A stretch of DNA of 23,975 nucleotides from an uncultured Oscillospiraceae bacterium. Its GTDB lineage: Bacteria; Bacillota_A; Clostridia; Oscillospirales; Oscillospiraceae. The notes beneath the pieces were generated by a model. It saw nothing but the letters and a program-made list of their open reading frames with translations. It did no database searches and was not told where the DNA came from. Shown in pieces: positions 4,459 through 13,404 of this stretch (position 1 is the first letter of the stretch; each line of letters opens with the position of its first letter). The DNA lies in the NCBI GenBank assembly GCA_910579155.1, contig CAJTTS010000050.1, forward strand, positions 1 to 23,975, read 5' to 3'. The position numbers and the translations under genes were made by a program.

Positions 4459-7296
4459 ATGCGCGCAGAGCTTTCCTGGCTGACCGACCCCACCGTGTTC
4501 CGGGTGAACCGGCTGGACGCCCATTCCGACCACGTATGCTACGCCTCGCCGGAGGAGGCGGCGCAGGGGGAGACCTCCCTGCGCCAGTCCCTGGACGGGG
4601 CGTGGCGGTTTTCGTGGAGTCCCAACCCCGCCGCCCGTCCGGCGGACTTCTGGCAGGAGGGGTTTGACGACTCCTCCTTTGGCGCCATCCTGGTCCCCGG
4701 CCACATGGAGACCCAGGGATACGGCCAAATTCAATACATCAACACCCTTTATCCCTGGGACGGCCACACCGAGCTGCGCCCGCCCCAGATCGACCGGGAG
4801 GACGACCCGGTGGGCAGCTACGTCCGGGAGTTTGACCTGGACCCCGGCCTGCGGGGGAAGCGGGTGTGTATCAGCTTCCAGGGGGCGGAGCAGGCCATTT
4901 ATGTCTGGCTAAACGGACACTTTGTGGGCTACGCCGAGGACAGCTTCACCCCGTCGGATTTCGACCTGACCCCATACGTCCGGGAGGCGGGCAACCGCCT
5001 GTGCGTGGAGGTGTACAAGCGCTCCAGCGCGGCCTGGATCGAGGACCAGGACTTTTTCCGGTTCAGCGGCATCTTCCGCCCGGTGTACCTCTACGCCAAG
5101 CCCGCGGTGCATCTGGAGGACGTGTGGTTTCAAACGGAGTTGCTGGAGGACAACGCCACCGGCACGCTGAATATCCGCCTGCTGCTCAGCGCGGACGCGG
5201 ACGGCCCGGCGGCGGTGCGCTGCACGCTGTCCCACCCGGCCATGGGAACCATCTTCGACCGTGAGCTGGAACTGTCCATGGAGGACGGGGCGTCCCGCTG
5301 GGGATTCGACCAGCCCCCGAAGCTGTCGCAGGTGGGCGGGAACTACCTCTGGAGCCAGACCTTCCGGCTTTCGGACGTCCGCCCCTGGCGGCACGGGAGC
5401 CCGGAGCTGTACCGGGTGACCCTGGCTATCGCCGCCCCGGACGGGACGGTGGCGGAGGTTGTCCCTTACGACGTCGGCTTCCGCCGCTTCGAGCTGAAAG
5501 ACGGCCTTATGCTCCTCAACGGGGAGCGCGTCCTCTTTCACGGCGTGAACCGCCACGAGTGGAACCCGGCGACCGGCCGGGCCATCGGTATGGCCGACAT
5601 GACCGCCGCCATGGACACCTTCAAGCGCAACCACATCAACGCCGTGCGCACCTCCCATTACCCCAACCAGACCCCCTGGTATCGCCTGTGCGACCAAAAC
5701 GGCGTGTACGTAATCGACGAGGCCAATTTGGAAAGCCACGGCACCTGGCAGCAGCCGGGGAAAATCGATCCGTCCCAAAACGTACCGGGCAGCCTGCCTG
5801 AGTGGAAAGACTGCGTGGTGGACCGGGCGCGGTCCATGTTTGAGCGGGACAAGAACCATGTGTCCGTCCTGCTCTGGTCCTGTGGCAACGAGTCCCATAT
5901 GGGGGACTGCATCGCCGCCATGGCGGACTTCTTCCGCACCAACGACCCCTCCCGCCTGGTTCACTACGAAGGGGTGATCTATGACCGGGCCTATGACGGC
6001 TTTACCGACGTGGAGAGCCGGATGTACGCCCCGCCCCAGGCCATCCGGGAGTATCTGGAAAACGATCCGAAAAAGCCTTTCCTTCTCTGCGAGTACATGC
6101 ACGACATGGGCAACTCCATCGGCGGCATGGAGAGCTATATCCGTCTGGCAGAGGAGTTCCCCCAGTACCAGGGCGGCTTTATCTGGGACTATATGGACCA
6201 GGCCCTGTGGCGCGCCGACCCCAACGGGGAGCGGTCGCTGGGCTACGGCGGCGACTTCGGCGAGCGCCAGACGGACTACGCCTTCAGCGCCAACGGCCTC
6301 GTCTTTGCCGACGGGGCGGAAAAACCCGCCATGCAGGAGGTGCGCTACTGGTACTCCTCTCCCGAGGCGCGGGCCCGCCATGACACAGCCAACGAAAGGA
6401 CCGCCCAGGCCCTGTCCCTCCCCGCCGCCCCCACGAAGCGCGCCCCCCTCCGCGTCGCCCACGGCGACGGCGCCCTGGGCGCGCGGGGCGAGGGCTTCGA
6501 GGTGCTGTTCTCCTATGTGGAGGGCGGCCCCGTCTCCCTGCGCAGCGGAAACCGGGAGTGGCTGTGGCGGGCCCCCCGCCCGGCCTATTGGCGGGCCCCC
6601 ACCGAAAACGACCTGGGTAACGGCTTCGCCGCCGGAAGCTCCGTCTGGGCGGCGGCGGACGCGTGGCAAACATGCGGGGATATCCAAGTGCTCCGCGAAG
6701 GCCCCGAGGCCGTCTCCATCCGCTTCACCTACACCGCTCCCGCCCTGCCCGGCCTTTGCACCCAGGTTACCTATACCCTGGACGACACGGGCCGCATGGC
6801 CGTAGACGTCCACTATCACGGCGGGGCGGGCCGTCCCGGCCTGCCCCTGTTCGGCCTGCGCTTCGCCACCCCCGTGCCTGTGGAGCGGGTGGAGTGGCTG
6901 GGCCTGTCCGGCGAAACCTACCCCGACCGCAAGAGGGGCGGCGTGTTCGGCTGGCACCGGGAGGCCCCCCATATCCCCGCCTATCTGGTCCCCCAGGAGT
7001 GCGGCTGCCACACGGACACCCACGCCGCCGTCCTGCATATGGGGGACGGGGCCAAGCTGGTCCTGGAGAAGGGGTCCGCGCCTTTCGCCTTCTCCGCCAT
7101 CCCCTACACCCCCCAGCAGTTGGAGCAGGCCGCCCACCGGGAGGAGCTGCCCCGGCCCGTGCGCACGGTGGTGACGGTGTGTTCCGCCATGCGGGGCGTG
7201 GGCGGCATCGACAGTTGGGGCGCGGACGTGGAAGAAGCGTACCGCGTCGGCGGCGAGACGGACCGGAGCCTTTCCTTTACCGTCCGGCTGGTATGA
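4459..7296 (+). CDS. lacZ: Beta-galactosidase, glycoside hydrolase family 2 (LacZ type)
   Basis: The 945-residue enzyme hydrolyses terminal beta-galactosides such as lactose. It has the full GH2 LacZ layout: sugar-binding jelly roll (about 40-210, with NTLYPWDGHTELRPPQID and GSYVREF), two immunoglobulin-like domains flanking a TIM barrel (about 325-620), and the C-terminal beta-sandwich domain with WRAPTENDLGNG. The acid/base is Glu478 in CGNES and the nucleophile is Glu545 in LCEYMHDMGNS, both matching the E. coli enzyme. HGVNRHEWNP and RTSHYPNQ are also present. There is no signal peptide, so it is cytoplasmic. The start follows AAGGAG with good spacing, behind its own strong promoter. No lactose transporter, regulator or galactose genes are next to it, so sugar uptake must be encoded elsewhere. 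An inverted repeat (7299-7311 with 7354-7365, one bulge) follows the stop but lacks a T run. Confidence 0.97.
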   Translation: MRAELSWLTDPTVFRVNRLDAHSDHVCYASPEEAAQGETSLRQSLDGAWRFSWSPNPAARPADFWQEGFDDSSFGAILVPGHMETQGYGQIQYINTLYPWDGHTELRPPQIDREDDPVGSYVREFDLDPGLRGKRVCISFQGAEQAIYVWLNGHFVGYAEDSFTPSDFDLTPYVREAGNRLCVEVYKRSSAAWIEDQDFFRFSGIFRPVYLYAKPAVHLEDVWFQTELLEDNATGTLNIRLLLSADADGPAAVRCTLSHPAMGTIFDRELELSMEDGASRWGFDQPPKLSQVGGNYLWSQTFRLSDVRPWRHGSPELYRVTLAIAAPDGTVAEVVPYDVGFRRFELKDGLMLLNGERVLFHGVNRHEWNPATGRAIGMADMTAAMDTFKRNHINAVRTSHYPNQTPWYRLCDQNGVYVIDEANLESHGTWQQPGKIDPSQNVPGSLPEWKDCVVDRARSMFERDKNHVSVLLWSCGNESHMGDCIAAMADFFRTNDPSRLVHYEGVIYDRAYDGFTDVESRMYAPPQAIREYLENDPKKPFLLCEYMHDMGNSIGGMESYIRLAEEFPQYQGGFIWDYMDQALWRADPNGERSLGYGGDFGERQTDYAFSANGLVFADGAEKPAMQEVRYWYSSPEARARHDTANERTAQALSLPAAPTKRAPLRVAHGDGALGARGEGFEVLFSYVEGGPVSLRSGNREWLWRAPRPAYWRAPTENDLGNGFAAGSSVWAAADAWQTCGDIQVLREGPEAVSIRFTYTAPALPGLCTQVTYTLDDTGRMAVDVHYHGGAGRPGLPLFGLRFATPVPVERVEWLGLSGETYPDRKRGGVFGWHREAPHIPAYLVPQECGCHTDTHAAVLHMGDGAKLVLEKGSAPFAFSAIPYTPQQLEQAAHREELPRPVRTVVTVCSAMRGVGGIDSWGADVEEAYRVGGETDRSLSFTVRLV

Positions 7297-7387
7297 GCGC
7301 CTTCCCTGATTTCCCGAAGCGCTTGTACAGGCGCGTCTAAACCAACCCGGGTCAATCGGGAAGGCAAAGCGGTTTGCAAAATTGGTG

Positions 7388-7416
7388 TTTACTTTATTCC
7401 TTTTATCTGTTAAAAT
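7388..7416 (+). promoter_or_regulatory. Sigma-A promoter of yerC
   Basis: TTTACT (7388-7393), 17 bp, TAAAAT (7411-7416) with TG one base before the -10. It lies in an AT-rich stretch that contrasts with the GC-rich surroundings and shows yerC is transcribed independently of lacZ. Confidence 0.75.
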
Positions 7417-7449
7417 GAAGAAAAGTGTTGAGGAGCGGAGGAATGAACG

Positions 7450-7749
7450 ATGCCAAGACCCACCAATAAAGAACGCAGCATGGCCCTTTATGAGTCGATT
7501 CTGCAACTGAACTCCCTGGAGGAGTGCATCGCCTTTTTCGACGACCTGTGTACCGTGGGCGAGCTGCGGGCCATGGAGCAGCGCTATGACGTGGCCCTGC
7601 TGCTGGACGACGGCTTGGTGTACACCGAAATCCTGGAGAAAACCGGGGCCAGCTCGGCCACCATCAGCCGGGTGAACCGGATTTTCTCCTTCGGCGCCGG
7701 GGGCTTCCGGCGGATGATTGGGCGCCGGAAGCAAAAAACGGGACAATAG
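7450..7749 (+). CDS. yerC: TrpR/YerC/YecD family DNA-binding protein
   Basis: The 99-residue protein matches the YerC/TrpR-like family of Firmicutes: RSMALYESILQLNSLEECIAFFDDLCT and GELRAMEQRYDVA are followed by a helix-turn-helix at about residues 57-78, where TGASSATISRVNR is the recognition region. The fold is that of the Trp repressor, but its ligand and targets are not shown by the sequence. The start ATG at 7450 follows GGAGG at about 8 nt. It has its own promoter and is closed by an intrinsic terminator directly after the stop, so it is a single-gene unit. A basic tail (RRMIGRRKQK) ends the protein. Confidence 0.9.
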   Translation: MPRPTNKERSMALYESILQLNSLEECIAFFDDLCTVGELRAMEQRYDVALLLDDGLVYTEILEKTGASSATISRVNRIFSFGAGGFRRMIGRRKQKTGQ

Positions 7750-7752
7750 CTG

Positions 7753-7791
7753 AAGCGCCCCGCCAGATGGCGGGGCGCTTCGCGCTTTTTC
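7753..7791 (+). terminator. Intrinsic terminator of yerC
   Basis: AAGCGCCCCGCC (7753-7764), loop AGAT, GGCGGGGCGCTT (7769-7780) is a perfect 12-bp stem; the T tract (7786-7790) comes after a short CGCGC offset. Confidence 0.75.
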
Positions 7792-7925
7792 TTGTCACGC
7801 TACGCCTGTTCGCGGCGCGCGGCTTCGCTCCGACTCGGGCAAAACCCGCCTCCGCTTCGCGGCGGCTGGGCTTTTGCCTTCGCTGCGCTCCATCCGCGCT
7901 GCTCACGACGGCTTCGCGCTTCTTC
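7791..7925 (+). repeat. Intergenic hairpin repeat, copy R2 (plus orientation)
   Basis: Starts CTTGTCACGCT and ends TCGCGCTTCTTC. The core hairpin arms are 7839-7855 and 7859-7877, loop TTC. It is nearly identical to R3, which follows head to tail with no spacer, and the two fill the gap between convergent yerC and purL. Confidence 0.9.
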
Positions 7926-8058
7926 GTTGTCACGCTGCGCCTGTTCGCGGCGCGCGGCTTCGCTCCGACTCGGGCAAAACCCGCCTCCGCTTCGCGGCGG
8001 CTGGGCTTTTGCCCTCGCTCCGCTCCATCCGCGCTGCTCACGACGGCTCCGCGCTTCT
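7926..8058 (+). repeat. Intergenic hairpin repeat, copy R3 (plus orientation)
   Basis: Starts GTTGTCACGCT (7926-7936) and ends CCGCGCTTCT (8049-8058). Arms 7974-7990 and 7994-8012 pair around loop TTC. Only a handful of bases differ from R2. The right end reaches into the purL stop codon (8059-8057 on the minus strand). Confidence 0.9.
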
Positions 8059-11000
8059 ATCTGAAATACAACGCGCCGGAATCAAAAATCGGCTGGAGCT
8101 TTTCGCCTGGGATGTTTTTCGCCACGAACTCGCCCCGCCGCTCGGAGTGGCCCATTTTCCCGAACACCCGGCCATCGGGGGAGAAGACGCCCTCAATGGC
8201 GTACATGGAGCCGTTTGGGTTCACAGAGACGTCCATAGACGGCACGCCATGCCCGTCTACGTACTGGGTGGCCACCTGCCCGTTGGCGACGAGCTGGTCC
8301 GCCACCGACCGGGGGGCCACAAAGCGGCCCTCTCCGTGGGACACGGGGATGGCATGGAGGTCGCCCACATGGCTGAGCAGCATCCAGGGGGACTTCACCG
8401 AACACACCCGGGTGGTGACATACCGGCTCTGGTGCCGCCCGATCAGGTTATAGGTCAGGGTGGGGCTGTTCTCGTCCACCGGCGTGATCTCACCCCGGGG
8501 CAGCAGGCCCAGCTTCAGCAGCGCCTGGAAGCCGTTGCAGATACCCAGCATCAGGCCGTCCCGGTGCTTCAAGAGGTCGTGGACCGCGTCGGTAAGGCGG
8601 GGATTGCGGAAAAAGGACACGATGAGCTTGGCGGAGCCCTCCGGCTCGTCGCCGCCGGAGAAGCCGCCGGGCAGGAACACAATCTGGGCCTTTTTGATGG
8701 CCCGCTCCAGCTCCAGGGCGGACTGGGCCAGCCCGTCGGGGGTCAGATTGCGGATCACCACGGTCTCCGCGTCCATCCCCGCCCGCAGGCAGGCCCGGAC
8801 GGAATCGTACTCGCAGTTGGTGCCGGGGAACACGGGGATGACCACCTTCGGCCGGGCAATCTCGCCGTCGAACACGGCGGGGGAGCGCCGCTCCCAGGTG
8901 ATGGACTCCACCGGCTCAGAGGTGCCGGCCCGGGTGGGGTAGACCTCCTCCAAGGTCCGCTCGTTGAGTTTGAGCAGCTCGTCGATGGGGGCGGAGTCCT
9001 CGCCTTTGAGGTGCTGGGGAGGCAGATCCCCGTTGTGATAAAGGGTGACAACAGGCTCTTCCGTGGTAACGCCTAGCCGGACGGTGTTGGGAATATCCAC
9101 GTCCTCCGTCAGCTCGGCGACGATGGAGCCCTGGGCGGGGGCGTACCAGAGCAGTTCCAGCTCGGGGTCGGCAGTAAAACCGATGCGGTTGCCGAAGGAC
9201 ATGTTCATCAGGCCCTCGGCCACACTGTGCTCCACCGCCCAAGCCGCCTTTACCTTCCCGCCCTGAGCCAGCTTATGGAAGGCGTCCCAAGCGGTCTGAT
9301 CCTTCTGACTGCCCGCGAACACATACACCGGGCGCCCCGCCTCCTTGAACTCGGGGGAGAGCACGTCCCCGGCCTTGACAGGGGCGATGGCGAAGGAGAT
9401 CAGGGTGGGGGGCACGTCCATATCCAGGAAGGAGCCGGACATGGAATCCTTGCCGCCGATGGCGGCGCAGCCATAGGAAAGCTGAGCGTCCAACGCTCCC
9501 AACAGCGCCGAGAAGGGCTTGCCCCAGCGCTCGGGCTCGTTTCTCAGCTTCTCGAAAAACTCCTGGAGGGTGAGATAAGCGTCCTTGTAATCCGCGCCCG
9601 CCGCCACCAGCTTGGCCAGGGAGAGGGTGACGCTGGCCCGCGCCCCCGCAAAGGGGTCAGCGGACAGCCACTCCGGGTTGCAGCCATAGGCCATGACGCT
9701 GGCCTGGTCCGTCTCCTCCCCGGGCATGGTGGGCAGCAGCGCCGCCATGGCCTGGGCGGGGGTGGTCTGGGTCTTGCCACCAAAGGGCATGAGCACCGAG
9801 CCCGCGCCGATGGAGCCGTCAAACCGCTCCACCAGCCCCCTGCGGGAGGCGCATTTCAAACTGGCCGCCATCTCCCGCAGGTTGGAAAAATCGTGCCCGA
9901 CCACAGAGTAATTTCGCTCCGGCACAGACACCTTGGCCCGCTTCACCGCGCCGTTGGTGTTCAAAAACTCCCGGCTCAAATCGGCGATGGTCTGGCCCTT
10001 CCAGGTCATGACCATCCGGGGCGATTCCGTGACCACGGCCACCCGGTAGGCCTCCAGGTTTTCCGCCTCCGCCATGGCAATGAACTGCTCCTCGTCCTCG
10101 GCGGCGACCACCACCGCCATGCGCTCCTGGCTTTCGGAGATGGCAAGCTCCGTGCCGTCCAGGCCGTCGTATTTCTTGCGCACCGCGTCCAGGTCGATCT
10201 CCAGCCCGTCGGCCAGCTCGCCGATGGCCACCGACACGCCCCCCGCGCCGAAGTCGTTGCACCGCTTGATCATCCGGGTGACGTTCTCGTCCCGGAACAG
10301 CCGCTGGAGCTTGCGCTCCTCGGGGGCGTTGCCCTTCTGCACCTCGCTGGCCATGGTGGCCAGCGACTTTTTGTTGTGGCTCTTGGAGGACCCGGTGGCC
10401 CCGCCGATGCCGTCCCGGCCCGTGCGACCGCCCAGCAGGATGACCACGTCCCCGGGGGCGGGGCGCTCCCGGCGCACATGTCCGGCGGGGGCGGCGGCCA
10501 CCACCGCGCCGCACTCCAGCCGCTTGGCGATGTAGCCGGGGTGGTACAGCTCGGCCACGTGCCCCGTGGCCAGGCCGATCTGGTTGCCGTAGGAGGAATA
10601 GCCCGCGGCGGCGGTCTGGGCGATCTTCCGCTGGGGCAGCTTGCCCTCCAGGGTGTCGCTCAACGGCACGGTGGGGTCGCCGCCTCCGGTGACCCGCATG
10701 GCCTGGTGGACGTAAGCCCGCCCGGACAGGGGGTCCCGGATGCAGCCGCCGATGCAGGTGGCCGCGCCGCCGAAGGGCTCGATCTCGGTGGGGTGGTTGT
10801 GGGTCTCGTTTTTGAACATGAGCAGCCAGTCCTGCTCCTCGCCGTCCACCACGGCGGGGACGTGGATGGAGCAGGCGTTGATCTCCTCGCTCTCGTCCAG
10901 CTCGGGCAGGAGGCCCCGTTTTTTCAGCGTTTTCGTACCAATCGTGGCAATATCCATCAGGGTCTGGGGTCGCTTTTTCGCCTTCTCCTCGCCGTACACC

Positions 11001-11791
11001 TCCACCCGGGCGGCCAGGTAGCGCTCATAGGCGGCCTTGACCCGGGGGTCGTCGATTTGGATCCCCTTCAAATGGGTGGAAAAGGTGGTGTGGCGGCAGT
11101 GGTCGGACCAGTAGGTATCCACCACCCGCACCTCGGTGATGGTGGGGTCCCGGCGCTCCCAGTCCCGGAAGTAGCCTTGCAGGAACTTCAAATCGTCCAA
11201 ATCCATAGCCAGCCCCAGCCGGTCCAGCTCAGCGGCCAGCTCCGCCTCGTCCAGCTCCGTAAAGCCGTCCAGGGCGGTCACCTTATCGGGGGTGGCATAG
11301 CTGCGCGCCAGGGTGTCCGGCTTGTCCATGGACGCCTCCCGGCTCTCCACCGGGTTGATGAGGTAGCCCTTCACCCGGTCCAGCTCAGCCTGGGACAGCG
11401 CCCCCTCCAGCACGTACACCTTGGCGTAGGCGACGAGGGGCCGGACCTGGCCGGTCATGAGCTGGACGCACTGGGCGGCGGAGTCCGCCCGCTGGTCGAA
11501 CTGCCCCGGCAGGGCCTCCACCGCCAGCAGGGTATGGGGTCCCTGGGGGGTAGGGAAGTCCTCGTCGTACACCGCGTCCACCTGGGGTTCGGAGAACACC
11601 GTCCCCTTGGCCTGCTCATAGACGGCCTCGCCGATGCCCTCCACGTCGTAGCGGTTCAGGATGGTCACCCCGCTCAGGCCCCCGATTCCAAGCTGTTCCC
11701 GCAAGTCGCGGCACAGCCCTTGTGCCTCCACGTCGAAGCCGGGGCGCTTGTAGACATAGCAGCGAAACACTTGGTTTTTGCTCTGCTTCAT
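8057..11791 (-). CDS. purL: Phosphoribosylformylglycinamidine synthase, single-chain form
   Basis: The 1244-residue enzyme carries out the fourth step of purine synthesis: FGAR + glutamine + ATP to FGAM. It is the large fused type, not the split PurS/PurQ/PurL of Bacillus. In order there is an N-terminal PurS-like and linker region (1-230), the signature VDTYWSDHCRHTTF, two AIRS-type ATP-binding halves with ETHNHPTEIEPFGGA in the first and GGKDSMSGSF in the second, and a C-terminal class I glutamine amidotransferase. The amidotransferase triad is Cys1085 (GICNGFQ), His1152 and Glu1154 (SHGEG). The start ATG at 11791 follows AAGGAG at 9 nt. It lies 56 nt after the lipoprotein gene and is probably co-transcribed. 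No other pur genes are here, and no guanine/adenine riboswitch or PurR box was seen in the short gap. The stop abuts repeat R3. Confidence 0.97.
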   Translation of the reverse strand: MKQSKNQVFRCYVYKRPGFDVEAQGLCRDLREQLGIGGLSGVTILNRYDVEGIGEAVYEQAKGTVFSEPQVDAVYDEDFPTPQGPHTLLAVEALPGQFDQRADSAAQCVQLMTGQVRPLVAYAKVYVLEGALSQAELDRVKGYLINPVESREASMDKPDTLARSYATPDKVTALDGFTELDEAELAAELDRLGLAMDLDDLKFLQGYFRDWERRDPTITEVRVVDTYWSDHCRHTTFSTHLKGIQIDDPRVKAAYERYLAARVEVYGEEKAKKRPQTLMDIATIGTKTLKKRGLLPELDESEEINACSIHVPAVVDGEEQDWLLMFKNETHNHPTEIEPFGGAATCIGGCIRDPLSGRAYVHQAMRVTGGGDPTVPLSDTLEGKLPQRKIAQTAAAGYSSYGNQIGLATGHVAELYHPGYIAKRLECGAVVAAAPAGHVRRERPAPGDVVILLGGRTGRDGIGGATGSSKSHNKKSLATMASEVQKGNAPEERKLQRLFRDENVTRMIKRCNDFGAGGVSVAIGELADGLEIDLDAVRKKYDGLDGTELAISESQERMAVVVAAEDEEQFIAMAEAENLEAYRVAVVTESPRMVMTWKGQTIADLSREFLNTNGAVKRAKVSVPERNYSVVGHDFSNLREMAASLKCASRRGLVERFDGSIGAGSVLMPFGGKTQTTPAQAMAALLPTMPGEETDQASVMAYGCNPEWLSADPFAGARASVTLSLAKLVAAGADYKDAYLTLQEFFEKLRNEPERWGKPFSALLGALDAQLSYGCAAIGGKDSMSGSFLDMDVPPTLISFAIAPVKAGDVLSPEFKEAGRPVYVFAGSQKDQTAWDAFHKLAQGGKVKAAWAVEHSVAEGLMNMSFGNRIGFTADPELELLWYAPAQGSIVAELTEDVDIPNTVRLGVTTEEPVVTLYHNGDLPPQHLKGEDSAPIDELLKLNERTLEEVYPTRAGTSEPVESITWERRSPAVFDGEIARPKVVIPVFPGTNCEYDSVRACLRAGMDAETVVIRNLTPDGLAQSALELERAIKKAQIVFLPGGFSGGDEPEGSAKLIVSFFRNPRLTDAVHDLLKHRDGLMLGICNGFQALLKLGLLPRGEITPVDENSPTLTYNLIGRHQSRYVTTRVCSVKSPWMLLSHVGDLHAIPVSHGEGRFVAPRSVADQLVANGQVATQYVDGHGVPSMDVSVNPNGSMYAIEGVFSPDGRVFGKMGHSERRGEFVAKNIPGEKLQPIFDSGALYFR

Positions 11792-11847
11792 GGTTTATTT
11801 CTCCTTCTCTAGGCGAACACTCCGCCAAACAGGCCGAAGCCCAAAAA

Positions 11848-13404
11848 TTAACGATTTGAGGTGGTGCTCCACTCCTCCATGCGGTAGAAGGGGTTGGCCC
11901 GGGTGGGCTGGAGGTCGGACACCATCCCCCACCGCACCAGCAGCGACCCCCGCTTGAAGCACAGCGGGGCGAAGGGCGCGTCCTGAGCGAACTGTTCCCA
12001 CAGCGCCCGGGCGGCCTGAGACCGCTCCTCGCCCTGAGCAGATTTCCAGGTCCCCAGGGCCTGGGTGAGCGCCCAACTCTCAAAACCGCCGTAGTTCAAC
12101 GGTCCGGTGAGCAGGGAAGAGGGGTCGAAGTCCCCTGTCATGCGCACTTCGCCCAGGTAGAGGTCGAACTTCCCCGCGGCCAGCGCGGCAATGTAATCGT
12201 TCCAAGGCAAGCTGCTCACGGTAACGCTTACCCCCAGCCCCCGCAGGGCCTGGGCCAGCACGCCCGCCACGGCCTGCCGGGACTCGTTGTCGCTGTTCAC
12301 CAGCAGTGTGACCTCCAGCGGCGCGCGGCGGCGGTAGAGCAGGCCGTCCTCCTCGTTGCGCTCATATCCCGCCTGGGCCAGCAGCTCCGCCGCCCCTTCG
12401 GGGTCGTAGCCCAGCAGGGCCGCGGCCTCCTCGTCATAGTCCCTGTGGACGGGGGAGATAGGCAAACCGGCCGGCTCCCCGTGGCCGGAGAACTGCGCCT
12501 GCACCAGGTCCTCCCGGTCAAAGGCTTTGGAGAACGCCTGCCGCACTGCGGCGGTCTGGCAAGCCCCCGACGTGGCCTTGAAGCCCACGTACAGCAACGA
12601 GGTGGTGGGGTAGTCGCAGGTCTCGTAGCTGCTGGAGTATCCCAAGGCGTAGGCGGAGGAGAACTCGGTGGTGACGGCGGTGACGGCCCCGCTGTCAAAG
12701 GCGGCGATGCGCTCGTCGGCGCCGGACACCGGGGTGAGCGGGATTGTGGCGTAGGGCAGGGCCGCCGCCCCGGCGTGGTGGGGGTTGGTCTGGAGGTACA
12801 GCCGCTCTCCGGCGGCCTCATATTGATAATACCCCGTCCCCAAGGGGGCCACGGCCCCCTCCTGCTCCAGCACCACCGGCACGTCCAGCAGGGCGGGAAG
12901 CTCCCCGTTGGGGGCGGACAGGTAGACCACCAGCGTCTCGTCGTCCGCCGCCGACACCCCGCTGACCCCCGCCAGCCGGGCGGCGTACAGCGGAGCGCTC
13001 CGGGCGGCGTTCAGCGACGCGGCGGCGTGCTGGGCGGTGACGGGGGTGCCGTCGGAGAACACCGCTCCCGCCGCCATGGTAAAGGTCCAACTGTACCCGT
13101 CCTCGCCGGGCGCGCCGGAAGCGGCCAGCACCGGCCGGGGGGTGAAGGTGTTGTCCAATTCATACAGCCCCTGGTACACCAGCCCCGTCAGGTCCTGATT
13201 GACCTGGCTGTCCCCGGAGATGGGGTGGAGGGAGGCGGAGGGGTCGTAGCCCAGGCTGAACCGCGCCGTCTCCAACCAACGGGTGGGAACAGGGGAGGGG
13301 GTGTCCGAGAGGGAGGGTTCCGGGTCCTCCACCTGCCCGCACCCCGTCAGGAACAGCCCCAGGCACAGGCACACCGCCGGCAGCAGGGCCAGGGCGCGCC
13401 TCAT
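11848..13404 (-). CDS. Solute-binding lipoprotein of the oligopeptide/nickel (SBP family 5) type, orphan
   Basis: The 518-residue protein starts MRRALALLPAVCLCLGLFLTGCG, a lipoprotein signal with lipobox LTGC (Cys22). A Pro/Ser/Thr-rich linker (about 25-42) precedes the SBP_bac_5 domain. Family marks include LVYQGLYELD (75-84), FSDGTPVTAQHAAASL (116-131) and, near the end, a lobe with APLCFKRGSLLVR. Such proteins capture peptides for an ABC importer, yet no permease or ATPase gene is nearby, so the partner must be elsewhere or the protein has another role. The start has no clear ribosome site; its ATG overlaps the pgeF stop in ATGA, so translation likely depends on coupling. An upstream in-frame Met would bury the signal peptide and is rejected. 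Confidence 0.88.
   Translation of the reverse strand: MRRALALLPAVCLCLGLFLTGCGQVEDPEPSLSDTPSPVPTRWLETARFSLGYDPSASLHPISGDSQVNQDLTGLVYQGLYELDNTFTPRPVLAASGAPGEDGYSWTFTMAAGAVFSDGTPVTAQHAAASLNAARSAPLYAARLAGVSGVSAADDETLVVYLSAPNGELPALLDVPVVLEQEGAVAPLGTGYYQYEAAGERLYLQTNPHHAGAAALPYATIPLTPVSGADERIAAFDSGAVTAVTTEFSSAYALGYSSSYETCDYPTTSLLYVGFKATSGACQTAAVRQAFSKAFDREDLVQAQFSGHGEPAGLPISPVHRDYDEEAAALLGYDPEGAAELLAQAGYERNEEDGLLYRRRAPLEVTLLVNSDNESRQAVAGVLAQALRGLGVSVTVSSLPWNDYIAALAAGKFDLYLGEVRMTGDFDPSSLLTGPLNYGGFESWALTQALGTWKSAQGEERSQAARALWEQFAQDAPFAPLCFKRGSLLVRWGMVSDLQPTRANPFYRMEEWSTTSNR

Noticed and set aside
7791..8058. CRISPR array
   Set aside because: Only two long (about 130 bp) units in direct contact, with no short repeats, no variable spacers and no cas genes.
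7767..8453. Open frames across the repeats encoding LRLFAARGFAPTRAKPAS-type peptides
   Set aside because: The peptide recurs in each copy only because the DNA repeats. There is no ribosome site or promoter, and the frames are open on both strands.
9227..11812. Very long open frame antisense to purL (861 codons), and similar ones opposite lacZ, secA and pnp
   Set aside because: They mirror genes of certain identity in GC-rich DNA with few stop codons. Their products are low-complexity (Gly, His, Val, Gln, Leu rich) without domains.
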